This document shows positions 15,701-16,139 of a stretch of DNA of 16,139 nucleotides, one piece after another (positions within the stretch are counted from its first letter, which is position 1; every line of letters begins with the position of its first letter). The stretch is from an uncultured Micrococcales bacterium (GTDB lineage: Bacteria; Actinomycetota; Actinomycetes; S36-B12; UBA10799): positions 1 through 16,139 of the forward strand of contig CALFYG010000036.1 in NCBI GenBank assembly GCA_937952095.1, written 5' to 3'. The translations under genes and the position numbers were made by a program. The notes beneath the pieces are model-generated. The model was not told the DNA's origin. It saw only the letters and a list, made by a program, of their open reading frames with translations, and ran no database searches.

Positions 15701-16139
15701 TCTCCTTGCGCCGGCGGTGCTTGAGTACCCCGGCGGCCTCCTCGATGAAGCCGCGACGGTCCTCCGGGCTGGCGTGCAGGATCGCATCGAGGCGCCCCTG
15801 GCCCACAATCACGTGCATCTCGCGGCCGATGCCGGAGTCAGCGAGCAGTTCCTGGACGTCGAGCAGTCGGCAGGTCTGGCCGTTGATGGCGTATTCGGAG
15901 CCTCCGCTGCGGAACAGCGTGCGGCGGATGGTGACCTCCGAATACTCGATCGGTAGTGCTCCGTCGGAGTTGTCGATAGTGAGTTCGACCTCGGCACGCC
16001 CCAGAGGCGCCTTGCCGCTGGTGCCGGCGAAGATGACGTCCTCCATCTTGCCGCCGCGCAGACTCTTGGCGCCCTGCTCGCCCATCACCCAGGCGATCGC
16101 GTCGACGACGTTGGACTTCCCCGACCCGTTCGGGCCCAC
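12774..16139 (-). CDS. smc: Chromosome segregation protein SMC, N-terminus outside window
   Basis: The 1,121 or so residues visible begin at the Walker A motif (GPNGSGKSNVVDAI), so only about the first 30 residues are cut off by the window edge; the GTG at the edge is not the start. Condensin SMC dimers entrap and organise DNA using ABC-type ATPase heads. Visible are the Q-loop region VIVGQGRLD (about 111-118), long heptad-rich coiled coils (about 140-450 and 605-900), a hinge domain (about 460-600), the ABC signature LLSGGERSLTA (about 1026-1036) and Walker B FYLLDEVEAALDD (about 1051-1063). The Ala/Glu/Arg-rich arms are normal for SMC. ftsY follows, as is usual in Actinomycetota. Confidence 0.97.
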   Translation of the reverse strand: MGPNGSGKSNVVDAIAWVMGEQGAKSLRGGKMEDVIFAGTSGKAPLGRAEVELTIDNSDGALPIEYSEVTIRRTLFRSGGSEYAINGQTCRLLDVQELLADSGIGREMHVIVGQGRLDAILHASPEDRRGFIEEAAGVLKHRRRKEKALRKLEQIQQNLNRLTDLAAELRRQLKPLGRQAEVARRAATIQADVRDARLRLLADDVAGVQRDLAQEQADESAAKAERQRVEEQLAQARSVEAEVEARIQEISPRLHEARARSIDLTRLRERMNALVALIEERRRSLEREQLEFSFGVDPEDLQRQADAVGAEVVAHEDVLAVAQQAFEAARDAAEAVGGQVRAEQERVGAAEHALTQYRQAVAGAEQSVAGGQRLVDATQNRLDRLAEQYEPVAREAQDAAREAAQLPQLETVEVTVDSAAADRAMQDAEQAVELARAELSSQEQRRASLTARCEALRSALTTDGDTALDASWQHGSLDSLIRVRPGYEKAVAVLLGAHARASVLREDVAAGDALAALAQDDSVRFVLGGTPQTADSEVLTYIEAPDFLRGALAAILRGCHIVQSLEQASAIVGQDPQALVATVDGRVLGRGTAGQGSEAGNVIALRNALEQATEELVSTEACWQRAVDHLSRVEAQSALARQHRDDVRAEAAQEQARAAAAAERDVHVRQRAAATARRLEQITAERDEVSAALQAQITDLENARTHLAELTAAGAPSVDRTALEDLLAAQERARHAHHEASLNARSAQERHRALQTRHTELQEQTAQAHEAVAAAARRRIEREQALVTLGRLDAVARRGAALVEADARTSEQHLSDLESEQATLQERHTQARTAALELAGEVDRLTLDVHRDEVLRAGKRATLEQLTEKALEEYGLTVDDLVAEYGPEQMIPGAEGEEPHAFDREVQQRRLKEAERGLALLGRVNPLALEEFAAMEERHTHLVNQIEDVKKSREDLLDIVADVDARVQQVFSEAYADVEREFEYTFSRLFPGGQGRLVLTDPDDLLTTGVEVEARPPGKKIKRLSLLSGGERSLTAVAFLVALFKARPSPFYLLDEVEAALDDVNLGRLIGLLEELRQTSQLLVITHQKRTMEMADALYGVTMRAGVTEVISQRMRQLQPV

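Noticed and set aside
1..16139. CRISPR arrays, tRNA or rRNA genes, insertion sequences
   Set aside because: I found no regularly spaced repeats, no cloverleaf-like sequences and no transposase motifs; apart from the NRPS fragment the window is core chromosome.

Overview
The window is high-GC DNA in which every supported gene lies on the minus strand, so the genes read from high to low coordinates. Gene content and order (smc, ftsY, amtB, glnB/glnK, glnD, ffh, rpsP, a KH-domain protein, rimM, trmD) match the chromosomal core region of Actinomycetota. A GlnR-type nitrogen control site upstream of amtB and a long Ala/Glu-rich tail on ribosomal protein S16 fit that assignment. I cannot place the organism more precisely.

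Layout in order of transcription. 16139-12774: SMC condensin, missing only its extreme N-terminus at the window edge. 12699-11548: the SRP receptor FtsY with an N-terminal membrane segment. 11547-11236: an intergenic region of about 310 bp with a strong inverted repeat and a very good GlnR-box match. 11235-7183: the nitrogen-sensing operon amtB-glnB(K)-glnD. amtB and glnB overlap by ATGA, and a long hairpin separates glnB from glnD. 7112-5589: ffh, the SRP GTPase. 5588-5365: a 224 bp gap with three dyads and no obvious terminator U-tract. 5364-4102: the tightly packed rpsP-khpA-rimM ribosome-maturation operon, leading into trmD at 4112.

At about 3960-3975 the trmD reading frame loses its TrmD similarity after about 49 codons. 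In a different frame the sequence becomes, without a start codon, the terminal module of a nonribosomal peptide synthetase (condensation, adenylation, carrier, reductase) that stays open to base 1. Both partners are cut inside their coding sequence. The simplest reading is a chimeric join between two unrelated actinobacterial loci, by misassembly, cloning or splicing. A genuine rearrangement that destroyed trmD is less likely because TrmD is normally essential.

The core genes form two linked themes: membrane targeting and chromosome biology (SMC, FtsY, Ffh), and ammonium uptake with its PII signalling pair (AmtB, GlnK, GlnD). The ribosome/tRNA maturation operon follows. The NRPS module is the only accessory element. 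Its adenylation pocket, read by eye against PheA, carries acidic residues at two specificity positions, which suggests a basic amino acid such as lysine or ornithine. Its reductase end suggests an aldehyde or alcohol product, as in actinobacterial isonitrile-lipopeptide-type synthetases. No partner genes are present to confirm this.
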